A stretch of DNA of 64,000 bases from Porticoccaceae bacterium. GTDB lineage: Bacteria > Pseudomonadota > Gammaproteobacteria > Pseudomonadales > Porticoccaceae. The stretch is taken from the NCBI GenBank assembly GCA_026005035.1, contig BPKH01000005.1, positions 124,001-188,000 on the forward strand, read 5' to 3'. Within the stretch, counting starts at the first letter, position 1; the number at the start of each line of letters is the position of its first letter. Shown in pieces: positions 53,596-61,747 of the stretch. Position numbers and translations under genes: made by a program. The notes below the pieces were generated by a model. The model worked only from the letters and a program-made list of their open reading frames with translations, had not been told where the DNA came from and did not search any database.

Positions 53596-54509
53596 TGGAC
53601 CTGTCGCTGAGCGAAGACCAGCTCGCCCTCCTCGCCGAAATTGAAAAACTGGCCGCTCCCTACCAGTCTTCGCCCGTGGACTTCCACGGCTTCGCCCTCT
53701 TTTCCGAGGAGCTGGAGCGGGCCCTGGAAGAGGCCCAGTACTACGAGATCGCCGCCTATCCCGAAATGGGCGGGGCGGTGAGCGCGGCGCTGGTGGTGGA
53801 GCGGCTCGCCCGCCTGCCCTGGACCGCCGAGGTGGCGCTCTCCATGCTGGTGCGGCCCCACCTGGCCCCGGATTCGCCCCGTCCCTGGGGGATCGTCGAG
53901 AACGGCCGGCCGGGCCGCTTCGTGGCCCGCGCCCGCACCCTGCTGGTGGTGGAAGGGGAGCGGGTGGGGCTCGCCCAGCCGCGACCCGAACAACTGGAAG
54001 CCCTGCCCGATTCGCTCTACGCCTATCCCATGGGGCGCCTGGCGGGAGAAGTTGCGGTCGACTGGCTTGACGCGGAGGGAGCCGAGCGGGCTCGGACCTG
54101 GTTGCGAGTGGCCTGCGCCGCAGAAATGGCGGGGCTTCTCCGCGCCGCCATCGACCTCACCGTGGAGCACCTCTCCACCCGCAAGCAGTTCGGCCGCCCG
54201 CTGGGCACCTTCCAGGCCCTGCGCCACCGCCTCGCCGAGTGCGAGGTGCTGGCCGGCGGCACCCGCTGGCTCGCCCTGAAGGCCGCCGCCAGCGGCGATC
54301 CCGGGGACGCGGCCCTCGCCGCCCACCACGCCCAGGACGCCGCCACCCGCACCGCCTACGACGTCCACCAGATGTGCGGGGCCATGGGCATGACCCTGGA
54401 GATGGACCTCCACCTGTGGACCTACCGGATGAAGGCGCTCCTCTCCGAGCTGGGAGGGCGGGCCGGCCAGGCCGAGGCGGTGGCCGCCCACTGGTTCGGC
54501 ACCGGTTGA
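53595..54509 (+). CDS. acyl-CoA dehydrogenase-like small subunit
   Basis: 304 residues; ATG overlaps the previous stop (TGATG). It is shorter than a normal acyl-CoA dehydrogenase (about 380) and has lost much of the middle beta-domain. It keeps the last helical domain (VEHLSTRKQFGRPLGTFQAL, HHAQDAATRTAYDVHQMCGA, MGMTLEMDLHLWTYRM). The usual catalytic Glu region is altered. It should be the second subunit of a heterotetramer with the preceding protein rather than an independent enzyme. Confidence 0.88.
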   Translation: MDLSLSEDQLALLAEIEKLAAPYQSSPVDFHGFALFSEELERALEEAQYYEIAAYPEMGGAVSAALVVERLARLPWTAEVALSMLVRPHLAPDSPRPWGIVENGRPGRFVARARTLLVVEGERVGLAQPRPEQLEALPDSLYAYPMGRLAGEVAVDWLDAEGAERARTWLRVACAAEMAGLLRAAIDLTVEHLSTRKQFGRPLGTFQALRHRLAECEVLAGGTRWLALKAAASGDPGDAALAAHHAQDAATRTAYDVHQMCGAMGMTLEMDLHLWTYRMKALLSELGGRAGQAEAVAAHWFGTG

Positions 54510-54523
54510 GCGAGGGGAGAGGG

Positions 54524-55330
54524 ATGGCACTGGGCATCGAGGCACTTTCCGTCTACTGCCTGCCGCCGCCGCGGTTCCTGGAACTGGCCGCCCGGCTGGG
54601 TGCGGCCCACATCTCCACCGGTCTCAGCGGTGCCGACTTCGGCCAGCCGGACTATCGGCCCTGGTCGCTGCGTGAGGATCGCGCCCTGTTGGCCGACACC
54701 CGAGCCGCCCTCGCCGCCACCGGTGTGGCCATCGCCCTCGGCGAGGGGTTCGCCCTGCGGCCGGCCAGCGATCCCGCCGCCTGGGCGCAAGACCTCGACC
54801 TGTTCGCCGAGCTGGGTGTGCCCAGGATCAACACCGTCGTCTTCGACCCGGAGCGCAACCGCGCCCGGGATCGCCTGGGCTCGCTCGCCGAGGCGGCCGC
54901 GGCGCGCGGCCTCGCCGTGACCCTGGAGCTGCCGCCCACCTCGGTGGTGGGCAGTCTGGAGGCGGGGCTTGCCTTGCTCGAAGAGCTGGCCTGCCCCAAC
55001 CTGAGCCTGCTGCTCGACACCATGCACTTCGCCCGTGGCGGCGGCGATCCCCAGACACTGCGTGCCGTGGCCGGGCGGATCGGCTACGTCCAGCTGGCCG
55101 ACAGCCGCCGCGCGCCGGTGGGGGAAGACTACCTGGAGGAGGCCCTCTACCAGCGGTTGCCCCCCGGGGCGGGAGAGCTGCCCCTGGCCGAGATCCTCGC
55201 CGCCCTGCCCGCGACGCTCCCCGTTTCCCTGGAGGTGCCCTCCCGCAGCTGGTTCGGGGAAGCCGGCGGCGTCGAGGATTGGCTTGCGGGCGCGCTGGCG
55301 GCCGCGCGCCGCCTCCTCTCCAGCCGCTAG
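54524..55330 (+). CDS. TIM-barrel sugar isomerase/epimerase-like protein of unclear substrate
   Basis: 268 residues; ATG after GAGGGGAGAGGG. AP_endonuc_2-type barrel with VTLELPPTS (Glu), LSLLLDTMHFARGG (Asp, His), YVQLADSRRAP and VSLEVPSRSW (Glu) as likely metal ligands. The N-terminus (IEALSVYCLPPPRFLELAAR) is unusual. It lies between a dehydrogenase subunit and a VOC protein, not among sugar genes, so it may act on a cyclic non-sugar intermediate, as dehydroshikimate dehydratase-type members of the fold do. Function not assigned. Confidence 0.82.
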   Translation: MALGIEALSVYCLPPPRFLELAARLGAAHISTGLSGADFGQPDYRPWSLREDRALLADTRAALAATGVAIALGEGFALRPASDPAAWAQDLDLFAELGVPRINTVVFDPERNRARDRLGSLAEAAAARGLAVTLELPPTSVVGSLEAGLALLEELACPNLSLLLDTMHFARGGGDPQTLRAVAGRIGYVQLADSRRAPVGEDYLEEALYQRLPPGAGELPLAEILAALPATLPVSLEVPSRSWFGEAGGVEDWLAGALAAARRLLSSR

Positions 55331-55340
55331 GAGGAACGAC

Positions 55341-55799
55341 GTGATCGAGGGGATCCACTACCAAAACGGCTACGTCACCCCGGACATCGAGGCGGCCCTC
55401 GCCTGGTTCCGCGACCAGGGGATCGCCGACGGTCGCGCCTTCGAGGTCACCGTACCGGTCACCACGCCGGTCGGCAGCGGCACGGCCACCACCCGCTTGG
55501 CCTTTCTCCAGGTGGGCAATCTCCAGTACGAACTCATCGAGCCGGTGGCCGGGTTGGTGGACCTCTACCGGGAGGCGCTGCCCGACCGGGGCGTGCGCTT
55601 CCATCACGCCTGCATGCGGGTAGAGGACTGGGACGCCTTCCGGCAACGGGTGGCGGCGCGGGGCTGGCCGGTGGCCATCGAAGGGGGCGGTGAGGCGCTG
55701 CGCTTTCTCTATTTGGACGCCCGTCCTTTCCTCGGCCATTACCTGGAGTACGTCTGGGCCACCCCAGAGCGGTGGGCGCAGATGGGCCTTTCCTTCTAA
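55341..55799 (+). CDS. VOC-superfamily (glyoxalase/dioxygenase fold) protein
   Basis: 152 residues; GTG start fixed by GGAGGAACGAC. Two VOC halves: IHYQNGYVTPDIEAALAWFR and RFHHACMRVEDWDAFRQRVA. Possible metal ligands are a His in the second half (FHHAC) and the C-terminal Glu in GHYLEYVW. The first half begins IHYQNGYV where a His is common. Family members include epimerases, glyoxalases and extradiol dioxygenases; this small single-chain size favours an epimerase/isomerase-like activity. It follows the TIM-barrel gene by 10 bp. Confidence 0.85.
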   Translation: MIEGIHYQNGYVTPDIEAALAWFRDQGIADGRAFEVTVPVTTPVGSGTATTRLAFLQVGNLQYELIEPVAGLVDLYREALPDRGVRFHHACMRVEDWDAFRQRVAARGWPVAIEGGGEALRFLYLDARPFLGHYLEYVWATPERWAQMGLSF

Positions 55800-55813
55800 C
55801 TAAACCCTGACCC

Positions 55814-56584
55814 CTAGCGGGCGAGCGCCGCCGGCGACAGATAGCGGGTGTAGGTCCAGCCGCCGTCCAGGGCGAGCGTTTCCCCGTTGATGTAGCTGCC
55901 CTCCCGAGAGGCCAGGAAGAAGACGGCGTTGGCCACGTCCTCCACCGTGCCCTCGCGGTGAAAGGGGGTGAGCTCCTGGTTGGTGCGGCGGAAGTACTCG
56001 GTGTCCCAGTAGGCGTCCGTCATCTCGGTGCGGATCACCCCCGGGGCCACCAGGTTCGCGCGGATGCCGCGCGGCCCGTAGTCGGCGGCGAGGGAGCGGG
56101 TGAGCCCGACGAGCCCCGCCTTGACCACCGCGTAGGGCCCGCCGGCCATGCCGCTCACCAGGCCCCACACGGAGCCGATGTTGACGATGGACGAACCCTG
56201 CTTCATCGTCCGCACCGCCTCCCGGGCGAAGCGGAAGGGCGCCTTGAGGCTCACCTCGATCACCTCGTCGAGGGTGGCGTCATCGGTGTCGCCCACCGGC
56301 ATCCACTTGCCGGCGCCGGCGTTGTTGACCAGGCAGTCGAGGCGCCCGAAGGCGGCGAGGGCTCGGTCCACCGCCGCCGCCGGGAGGCTCGGGTCGCGCA
56401 CATCCCCCACCAGGACCTCCACCCGAGCCTGAGGCGCGAGCTCGGCGGCGAGCGCCTCGAGCCGCTCGCGCCGCCGGGCGACGACCACCAGGTCCCAGCG
56501 GCCGGCGGCGAAGCGCCGCGCGATGCCCGCGCCGATGCCGCTGCTCGCGCCGGTGATCAGGGCGACGGGGCGTTCGTCGCTCAT
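55814..56584 (-). CDS. SDR-family oxidoreductase
   Basis: 256 residues. TGASSGIG, NNAG, NIGSVWGLVSG and YAVVK (catalytic Tyr-Lys), with the C-terminal FLASREGSYINGETLALDGG typical of FabG-like SDRs. Single leftward gene converging on the VOC gene, with about 255 bp of unassigned DNA upstream (56585-56840) in which I see no clear gene. Substrate unknown. Confidence 0.92.
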   Translation of the reverse strand: MSDERPVALITGASSGIGAGIARRFAAGRWDLVVVARRRERLEALAAELAPQARVEVLVGDVRDPSLPAAAVDRALAAFGRLDCLVNNAGAGKWMPVGDTDDATLDEVIEVSLKAPFRFAREAVRTMKQGSSIVNIGSVWGLVSGMAGGPYAVVKAGLVGLTRSLAADYGPRGIRANLVAPGVIRTEMTDAYWDTEYFRRTNQELTPFHREGTVEDVANAVFFLASREGSYINGETLALDGGWTYTRYLSPAALAR

Positions 56585-56840
56585 GGTTTGTTTCCTCCTC
56601 CAACCCGGTGCCCTAGCTTAGCGCTTCGGGGGAGGGCCGTGCGGTGCACTGCCGCGTCCGTCACGGGAAACTGCTCGGGGAAGCGAGTGGGATCGGCCCG
56701 AAGACGCTTGCTCGTCGCGCCGGCGGCAGCAGCGCGGGCGGGCGTGCGAGGGAACCCCGCCCCCCGGCTGCCCACCCGCGTTCACGGGATGCTTCTCGCC
56801 TCGTTTTGGATGCGTCCCCCGTCGATGTGCGCTCGGAAGC

Positions 56841-57761
56841 CTAGGGCGTGCCGATGACGTGGTGGGCGCTGCGCAGGCGCAGATGCGACTGTTCGATGAC
56901 GCGCCGGATCCCCTCGCGAATGGACACCTTGCTCGGGCCGAGGAGCTTTTCCATCTTGGTGGTGTCGGCCCAGATGGGCCAGGCCCTGCTGTTTTCGACG
57001 AAGATCGGTTCCCTGCCGAGGATTTCGCCCGCGATCTGGCAGTATTCCTGCGTGGTCACCGGCTCCGAGCCGCCCAGATTGACGATTTCCGCGCCCACCT
57101 TGGCGATGCCGGCGGCGGCGATGGTTTTCTCGACGTAGTCGGACTCGTAAAGCGGCGTGTGCACGTTGCGCACGCCCGGATACACGCTGATGGGTTCGCC
57201 GCGCGCCACCTGGTCCACCCGCTGAGTCACGCCGCCGCCCCGAGGTCCGTAGAACGAGAAGATGCGGACAATGGTCACCGGCAGTTGGTAGTCGATGCTC
57301 AGGTGCTTGAGCAGAAATTCGGCGGCGATCTTGCTGGCCGCGTAGTTTTCGGCCGAACTGTGCAGTCCGTAGGGATCCTCTTCCCGCAGCGGGCGCTCGC
57401 CCTGGTACTGATACAAAGAGCCGGTGCTGCCGTGGACGAACGCTTCGCAGTCGCGGTAGCGCCGCGCCAGCCGCCCCGTCGCCCCGGCGTTCACCTCGTA
57501 CGCGTCCGGGTGCGTGGGCGGCAGCACGGCGTAGTGGATGACCACGTCCACCGATCGGGGCAGGGGGGACAAGTCCGGTTGAGCCAAGTCGAACGGGATC
57601 GCCCTGGCTCCCGCCTCCTCGAGCAGGCGCTTTTGCGTCTCGTCGGAGAAGCGCGCGACGGCGTAGACCTCGTTCTCCTTGGCCAATTCCACCGCCACGG
57701 GAAAGGCCACGACCCCACTTGCGCCGGTGACCAGGATCCGTTTGCCTCTGAGCTTGGTCAT
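56841..57761 (-). CDS. NAD-dependent epimerase/dehydratase family protein (extended SDR)
   Basis: 306 residues from ATG at 57761, preceded by GGAGG; the open frame extends 23 codons upstream without ribosome site. Rossmann motif GASGVVAFPVAVELA in place of GxxGxxG, the catalytic YAASK, and HGSTGSLYQYQGERPLREED. Extended SDRs of this type act on nucleotide sugars or on cyclic and hydroxysteroid-type alcohols. GC content looks slightly lower than that of its neighbours. Divergent from the ABM monooxygenase gene, with a shared promoter region of 150 bp. Confidence 0.88.
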   Translation of the reverse strand: MTKLRGKRILVTGASGVVAFPVAVELAKENEVYAVARFSDETQKRLLEEAGARAIPFDLAQPDLSPLPRSVDVVIHYAVLPPTHPDAYEVNAGATGRLARRYRDCEAFVHGSTGSLYQYQGERPLREEDPYGLHSSAENYAASKIAAEFLLKHLSIDYQLPVTIVRIFSFYGPRGGGVTQRVDQVARGEPISVYPGVRNVHTPLYESDYVEKTIAAAGIAKVGAEIVNLGGSEPVTTQEYCQIAGEILGREPIFVENSRAWPIWADTTKMEKLLGPSKVSIREGIRRVIEQSHLRLRSAHHVIGTP

Positions 57762-57911
57762 GAGTGCGTCCTCCAGGGAAAGACGTGCGATGGAGAGGGT
57801 TGCCGCCGCTCCCGATCTTTTGTGAGACACTATACATCAAAAAGGGTGGGGCAAATTGTCGGCGCCGGAGAGTAGCGCAAGGCGGTCGGCCGGCGCTTTG
57901 GAGAGTGCGGA

Positions 57912-58232
57912 ATGATTACTTTCATTGTTCACATGCGGGTCAAGCCAGGGAACGAAAACGCCTTCGAGGCGCTGATGAATTGCGTTGTGGAGAGGACCCG
58001 GGAGCGGGAACCTGGCGTGCTGTACTATCACTACGCAAAATCGGTGGATGCGCCCGGGGTCTACGTGGTCGTCGAGGTCTACCGGGACGCCCGGGCGCAC
58101 GCGGCCCACATGGAAAGCGAGTGGGTCAGGCGGGCGCTGCCCGAGTCGCTCCGACTGCTGGACGGCAAGCCCGACATCCGGCAGTACGTCTCTGCCGGCG
58201 CGGCTCCCGTCAAGTGGCGAATCCAGTGGTAA
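57912..58232 (+). CDS. antibiotic biosynthesis monooxygenase (ABM) domain protein
   Basis: 106 residues, one ferredoxin-like ABM domain: ITFIVHMRVKPGNENAFEAL, EPGVLYYHYAKSVDAPGVYV and VVEVYRDARAHAAHMES. Members are small cofactor-free monooxygenases, quinol oxidases or haem-degrading proteins. The conserved setting here (strand with YYHY, then helix ending in HAAHMES) suits a quinol-type monooxygenase. It diverges from the epimerase gene. Confidence 0.87.
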   Translation: MITFIVHMRVKPGNENAFEALMNCVVERTREREPGVLYYHYAKSVDAPGVYVVVEVYRDARAHAAHMESEWVRRALPESLRLLDGKPDIRQYVSAGAAPVKWRIQW

Positions 58233-58381
58233 CCGAGCTCCATGGCCGGGGTGTGGCGCCACAGGAGGCGTACTTCCCCCTCCCAGAGGGGCCTAACCGC
58301 GCGGTGGATTCCGGGTGTGGTGCCCGGTGGGGAAGGTCGGCCAGGGCGTCGGGGTCGTCGAGCGGGGGACGGCCTAGAGGC

Positions 58382-59476
58382 TCAGCTCGGCTGCGGAGGC
58401 GAAGCGGGCGATGCCGTCCCGCGGGCGATGCGGTGGAGGCGGCGGTACTGGCGCGGGCTCAGGCCCGTCCAGCGCCGAAAGGCGCGCCCGAAGCTGGAGG
58501 GTTCGGCGTAGCCGAGCCGCTCGGCAAGGCCCTCGACGCTCTCGTCGCTGCCGGCGAGGGCCTCCTCGGCGGCCTGGCGGCGGATCCGCTCCACCACCTC
58601 CGAGAAGGAGCTCCCCGCCTCGGCCAGGTGGGCCTGGAGGGAGCGGACCGACATGCCGAAGTGGTCCGCGCAGCGCTCCAGGCTGCACCGCCCCGACGGC
58701 AACGCCCCGCGCACCCAGTCCTCGACCCGCTCCGGCAGGCTGCGCGCCGCCGCCTGCCGCAGCCGGTCCAGATAGCCCGACAAGAGCTGGAAGACCACCC
58801 GGCTGGCACTGGGTACCGGGCGGTCGAGCACCCAGGTGGGGAAGGCGATGGCGTTGCGGGCGGTGTGGGGCCGGAAGGGGCAGCCGAGGGCGCGCTCCAG
58901 CTCGGCCACTTCGCCCGGCCGGGCGTCGACCGCGAGCTCCGCGTAACAGGGCCGCAGGGCCCCTCCGCTCACCAGCTGCAGGAAGCGCAGGTCGAGCAGC
59001 ACCGCCTGGAAGTTGGCCTGGCGGTTGCCAGCCAGCTCGGGGTCCACCTGCCAGCGCAGTTCGGCCACTGCCCGACCCTCCACCAGTTCGAGGCGGGTCG
59101 CCGGCGAGTGGACCACCGGAATGTAGTCGATGAAGGCGGTGACCGCCTGGCGGACCGTGGCGGCGGCGCGGCACAGGGCGGCCACCGCGCCGAAGACGTT
59201 GTCGTCCTGTTGGGCCGCCAGATGGAGGCCGAAGAGGGGATCGTTGAGCCGCCGGCTGGCGTGCTCCAGGAGGTCGACGAACGCCCGGCAGGCCAGGTGG
59301 TGGTCGGGATCGGCCAGCGCCCGGGGATCGATGCCGTGCCGCTCCAAGAGGGCGCGCGGGTCCTCCCCCCGGCAGCGCACCAGGCGGGGGAACCCCGCCA
59401 GGTTGGCGATGCGCATCTGCCCCTGTCCCGGCGGCGTCTCGAGCGGTCCCTCGAGGCTGTAGAACGTTCGCTGCAC
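58382..59476 (-). CDS. AraC-family transcriptional regulator (AraC-N arabinose-binding-like domain)
   Basis: 364 residues from GTG at 59476; ATG at 59416 (344 residues) is an equally possible start. The N-terminal ligand domain (MRIANLAGFPRLVRCRGEDP, HRLACRAF-like stretch, FGLHLAAQQDDNVFGAVAAL) matches the PF12625 group, e.g. OruR-type regulators. The C-terminal double HTH is at about 260-355 (CSLERCADHFGMSVRSLQAH, VEGLAERLGYAEPSSFGRAF, RRWTGLSPRQYRRLH). It diverges from the enoyl-CoA hydratase/AKR/hydantoinase run and is the likely activator of that operon. Confidence 0.9.
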   Translation of the reverse strand: MQRTFYSLEGPLETPPGQGQMRIANLAGFPRLVRCRGEDPRALLERHGIDPRALADPDHHLACRAFVDLLEHASRRLNDPLFGLHLAAQQDDNVFGAVAALCRAAATVRQAVTAFIDYIPVVHSPATRLELVEGRAVAELRWQVDPELAGNRQANFQAVLLDLRFLQLVSGGALRPCYAELAVDARPGEVAELERALGCPFRPHTARNAIAFPTWVLDRPVPSASRVVFQLLSGYLDRLRQAAARSLPERVEDWVRGALPSGRCSLERCADHFGMSVRSLQAHLAEAGSSFSEVVERIRRQAAEEALAGSDESVEGLAERLGYAEPSSFGRAFRRWTGLSPRQYRRLHRIARGTASPASPPQPS

Positions 59477-59612
59477 CGTACCCCCACTGGATTCGCCAGT
59501 GCGCTTTTTGTCGATCTTAGCACACGAAATGTCCGGTAGCGGGCGGCGGCGGGCGGCCACAATGGGGGGATCGGCGCCCGATGCGCGCCCCTTTGCGAGG
59601 AGTAGACCGGCG

Positions 59613-60596
59613 ATGAAGAGCAAAGAATTCGAGGCGCTCAAGGAAGAGGCCCGCCAGTACATCCGCTACGAGAAGGACAAGGCCACCAAGATCGCCACCC
59701 TCACCTTCTGCCGGCCCGAGAAGCAGAACGCCACCACCATCGGCATGCGCCAGGTCTACGCCGACCTCATCCACCGCGCCAATATCGACGATGACGTCAA
59801 GGTGCTGGTCATCCGCGGGGAGGGGCGGCACTTCGGCGCCGGCGGCGACCTGCCGGAACAGGATGAGATGCTCTCGGCCTCCGACGAAGACGTCTCTCTT
59901 TTGCACGAGCTCGGCATCAGCAACGCCGAGGACGTGCGCTACCCGCCGAAGCGCTCCTACCGCTTCCTCCACGGACTCACCGACCACTACGCCAAGGCCC
60001 GGGCCGGCTGCCGCCCACTGCAGGAGTTCAAGAAGATCAGCATCGTCGAGGCCAAGGGCTACTGCTACGGCTGGCACTTCTACCAGGCGGGGGACGCCGA
60101 TCTGGTGATCAGCTCCGACGACGCCCTGTTCGGCCATCCCGCCTTTCGCTACGTGGGCTGGGGGCCCAGGCTGTGGACCTGGATCGAGACCATGGGCCTG
60201 CGCAAGTTTTCGGAAATGCTCTTCACCGGTCGGCCCTTCACCGCCCAGGAGATGAAGGAGTGCAACTTCGTCAACAGCGTGGTGCCCCGGGAGCAGCTGG
60301 AGGCGGAGACCGAAAAGTACGCCCTCGCCTGCGCCCGCACCCGGCCCACCGACACGGTGGCCATCCAGAAGACCTTCATCGAGATCTACAAGCAGTATCG
60401 GGGCGAGTACCTGGGGAGCTTGCTCACGGGGGTGGTGGAAAGCCTCCTGCCGTTGGTTGCGGAAGACCGCGCCGAGGACGTCCGGCTCGGCGACGAGGTG
60501 TTCGGCAAGGGGCTCAATCGGGTGGTCAAGGACAACGACCTCAACTATCCCCCCGAGTGGCGCCTCTCCTACGGCGGGCGCGCCAAGTCGGAGTGA
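59613..60596 (+). CDS. divergent enoyl-CoA hydratase/isomerase family protein
   Basis: 327 residues from ATG at 59613 (GAGGAG upstream). Crotonase fold: IATLTFCRPEKQNATTIGMR and GRHFGAGGDLPEQDE. The second oxyanion loop is altered (KGYCYGWHFYQAGDADLVIS). FGHPAFRYVGWGPRLWTWIE lacks the usual catalytic Glu. A 50-residue insert (SDEDVSLLHELGISNAEDVR) follows the first loop. The missing glutamates suggest isomerase, lyase or hydrolase chemistry rather than simple hydration. First gene of a run with an aldo/keto reductase and hydantoinase subunits, divergent from AraC. Confidence 0.88.
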   Translation: MKSKEFEALKEEARQYIRYEKDKATKIATLTFCRPEKQNATTIGMRQVYADLIHRANIDDDVKVLVIRGEGRHFGAGGDLPEQDEMLSASDEDVSLLHELGISNAEDVRYPPKRSYRFLHGLTDHYAKARAGCRPLQEFKKISIVEAKGYCYGWHFYQAGDADLVISSDDALFGHPAFRYVGWGPRLWTWIETMGLRKFSEMLFTGRPFTAQEMKECNFVNSVVPREQLEAETEKYALACARTRPTDTVAIQKTFIEIYKQYRGEYLGSLLTGVVESLLPLVAEDRAEDVRLGDEVFGKGLNRVVKDNDLNYPPEWRLSYGGRAKSE

Positions 60597-60600
60597 GGCC

Positions 60601-61647
60601 GTGGAAACCCGCAGGCTCGGCGCTTCGGGCCTCGAGGTGCCGGTGCTCGCTTTCGGCACCAGCACCTTCGGGGGGCAGGGGCGGTTCTTTTCCGCCTGGG
60701 GCGATACCGACGTGGCCGGTGCGCGGCGCCTGCTGGACCTCTGTTTCGAGGCGGGCGCGGTCCTCTTCGACAGCGCCGACGTCTACTCCGATGGCGCCGC
60801 CGAGGAGATCCTGGGCCAGGCCCTGCGCGGCCGCCGCGAACGCGCCCTGGTGGCCACCAAGATCGGCCTGCCAACGGGCCCCGAGCCCAACCAGGCGGGC
60901 ACCTCCCGCCACCGGCTCCTGGCGGGGGTGGAGGCCGCCCTGCGGCGGCTCGGCACCGATTACCTGGACCTGCTGCAGCTGCATGCCTACGACGCCGCCA
61001 CCCCCCTGGACGAGGTGCTCTCGACCCTGGACGAGCTGGTCCGCTCGGGCAAGGTCCGCTACGTTGGGGTGTCCAACTTTGCCGGCTGGCAGCTGATGAG
61101 GTCCCTGGCGCTGGCCGACCGCCACGGCTGGCCGCGCTACGTCTCCCACCAGGTCCACTACTCGCTCCTGTGTCGGGCCTACGAGTGGGAGTTGATGGCC
61201 CTGGGTGTGGCCGAAGGGGTCGGCGCCCTGGTGTGGAGCCCGCTCGCCTGGGGGCGGCTCGCCGGCAAGGTGCGGCCGGGTGCGCCACCGCCGGAGGGCA
61301 GCCGCCTCGCCCGGGTGGGCCACTGGGGGTTGCCGGTGGACGAGGCGCTCCTCGCGCGGGTCTTGCCGGTGCTCGGCGAGGTGGCCGCGGAGCTCGGCGC
61401 CACCCCCGCCCAGGTGGCCATCGCCTGGCTCCTCCACCGCCCCACGGTGGCCTCGGTGATCCTGGGTGCGCGCGACGAGGCGCAACTGCGCGAAAACCTG
61501 GGGGCGGCCGATTTGCGCCTCAGCGCCGAGCAGGTGGCCCGCCTCGAGGCGGCGAGCCACGTCGACCCCCCCTGGCCCCACTATCCCTACTGGCGCGACC
61601 GCGCTTTCCGGCGCCTCGCGCCGCCGCCGGTGGAGGGGCGTCGCTAG
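60601..61647 (+). CDS. aldo/keto reductase
   Basis: 348 residues; GTG start 4 bp after the previous stop. Catalytic tetrad visible as D57, Y62 (DSADVY), K87 (VATKIG) and H128 (LLQLHAYD). NADPH-binding end: VASVILGARDEAQLRENLGA. Soluble, cytoplasmic. It probably reduces a keto group of a pathway intermediate; the subgroup (RRLGASGLEVPVLAFGTSTFGG) is widespread and does not reveal the substrate. Confidence 0.93.
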   Translation: METRRLGASGLEVPVLAFGTSTFGGQGRFFSAWGDTDVAGARRLLDLCFEAGAVLFDSADVYSDGAAEEILGQALRGRRERALVATKIGLPTGPEPNQAGTSRHRLLAGVEAALRRLGTDYLDLLQLHAYDAATPLDEVLSTLDELVRSGKVRYVGVSNFAGWQLMRSLALADRHGWPRYVSHQVHYSLLCRAYEWELMALGVAEGVGALVWSPLAWGRLAGKVRPGAPPPEGSRLARVGHWGLPVDEALLARVLPVLGEVAAELGATPAQVAIAWLLHRPTVASVILGARDEAQLRENLGAADLRLSAEQVARLEAASHVDPPWPHYPYWRDRAFRRLAPPPVEGRR

Positions 61648-61747
61648 TGGTGCGCGAGCTGTCGATCCGGTTACGCCAACTGCACTGCCGCCGCCGACGC
61701 CCCCGGGGCAGGATGGAGTGCGATCGCCTTCTCCTGGGGAGGAGACC

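Noticed and set aside
58233-58381. Small gene between the ABM and AraC genes
   Set aside because: No frame with start, ribosome site and sensible composition; it is probably the downstream region of both.
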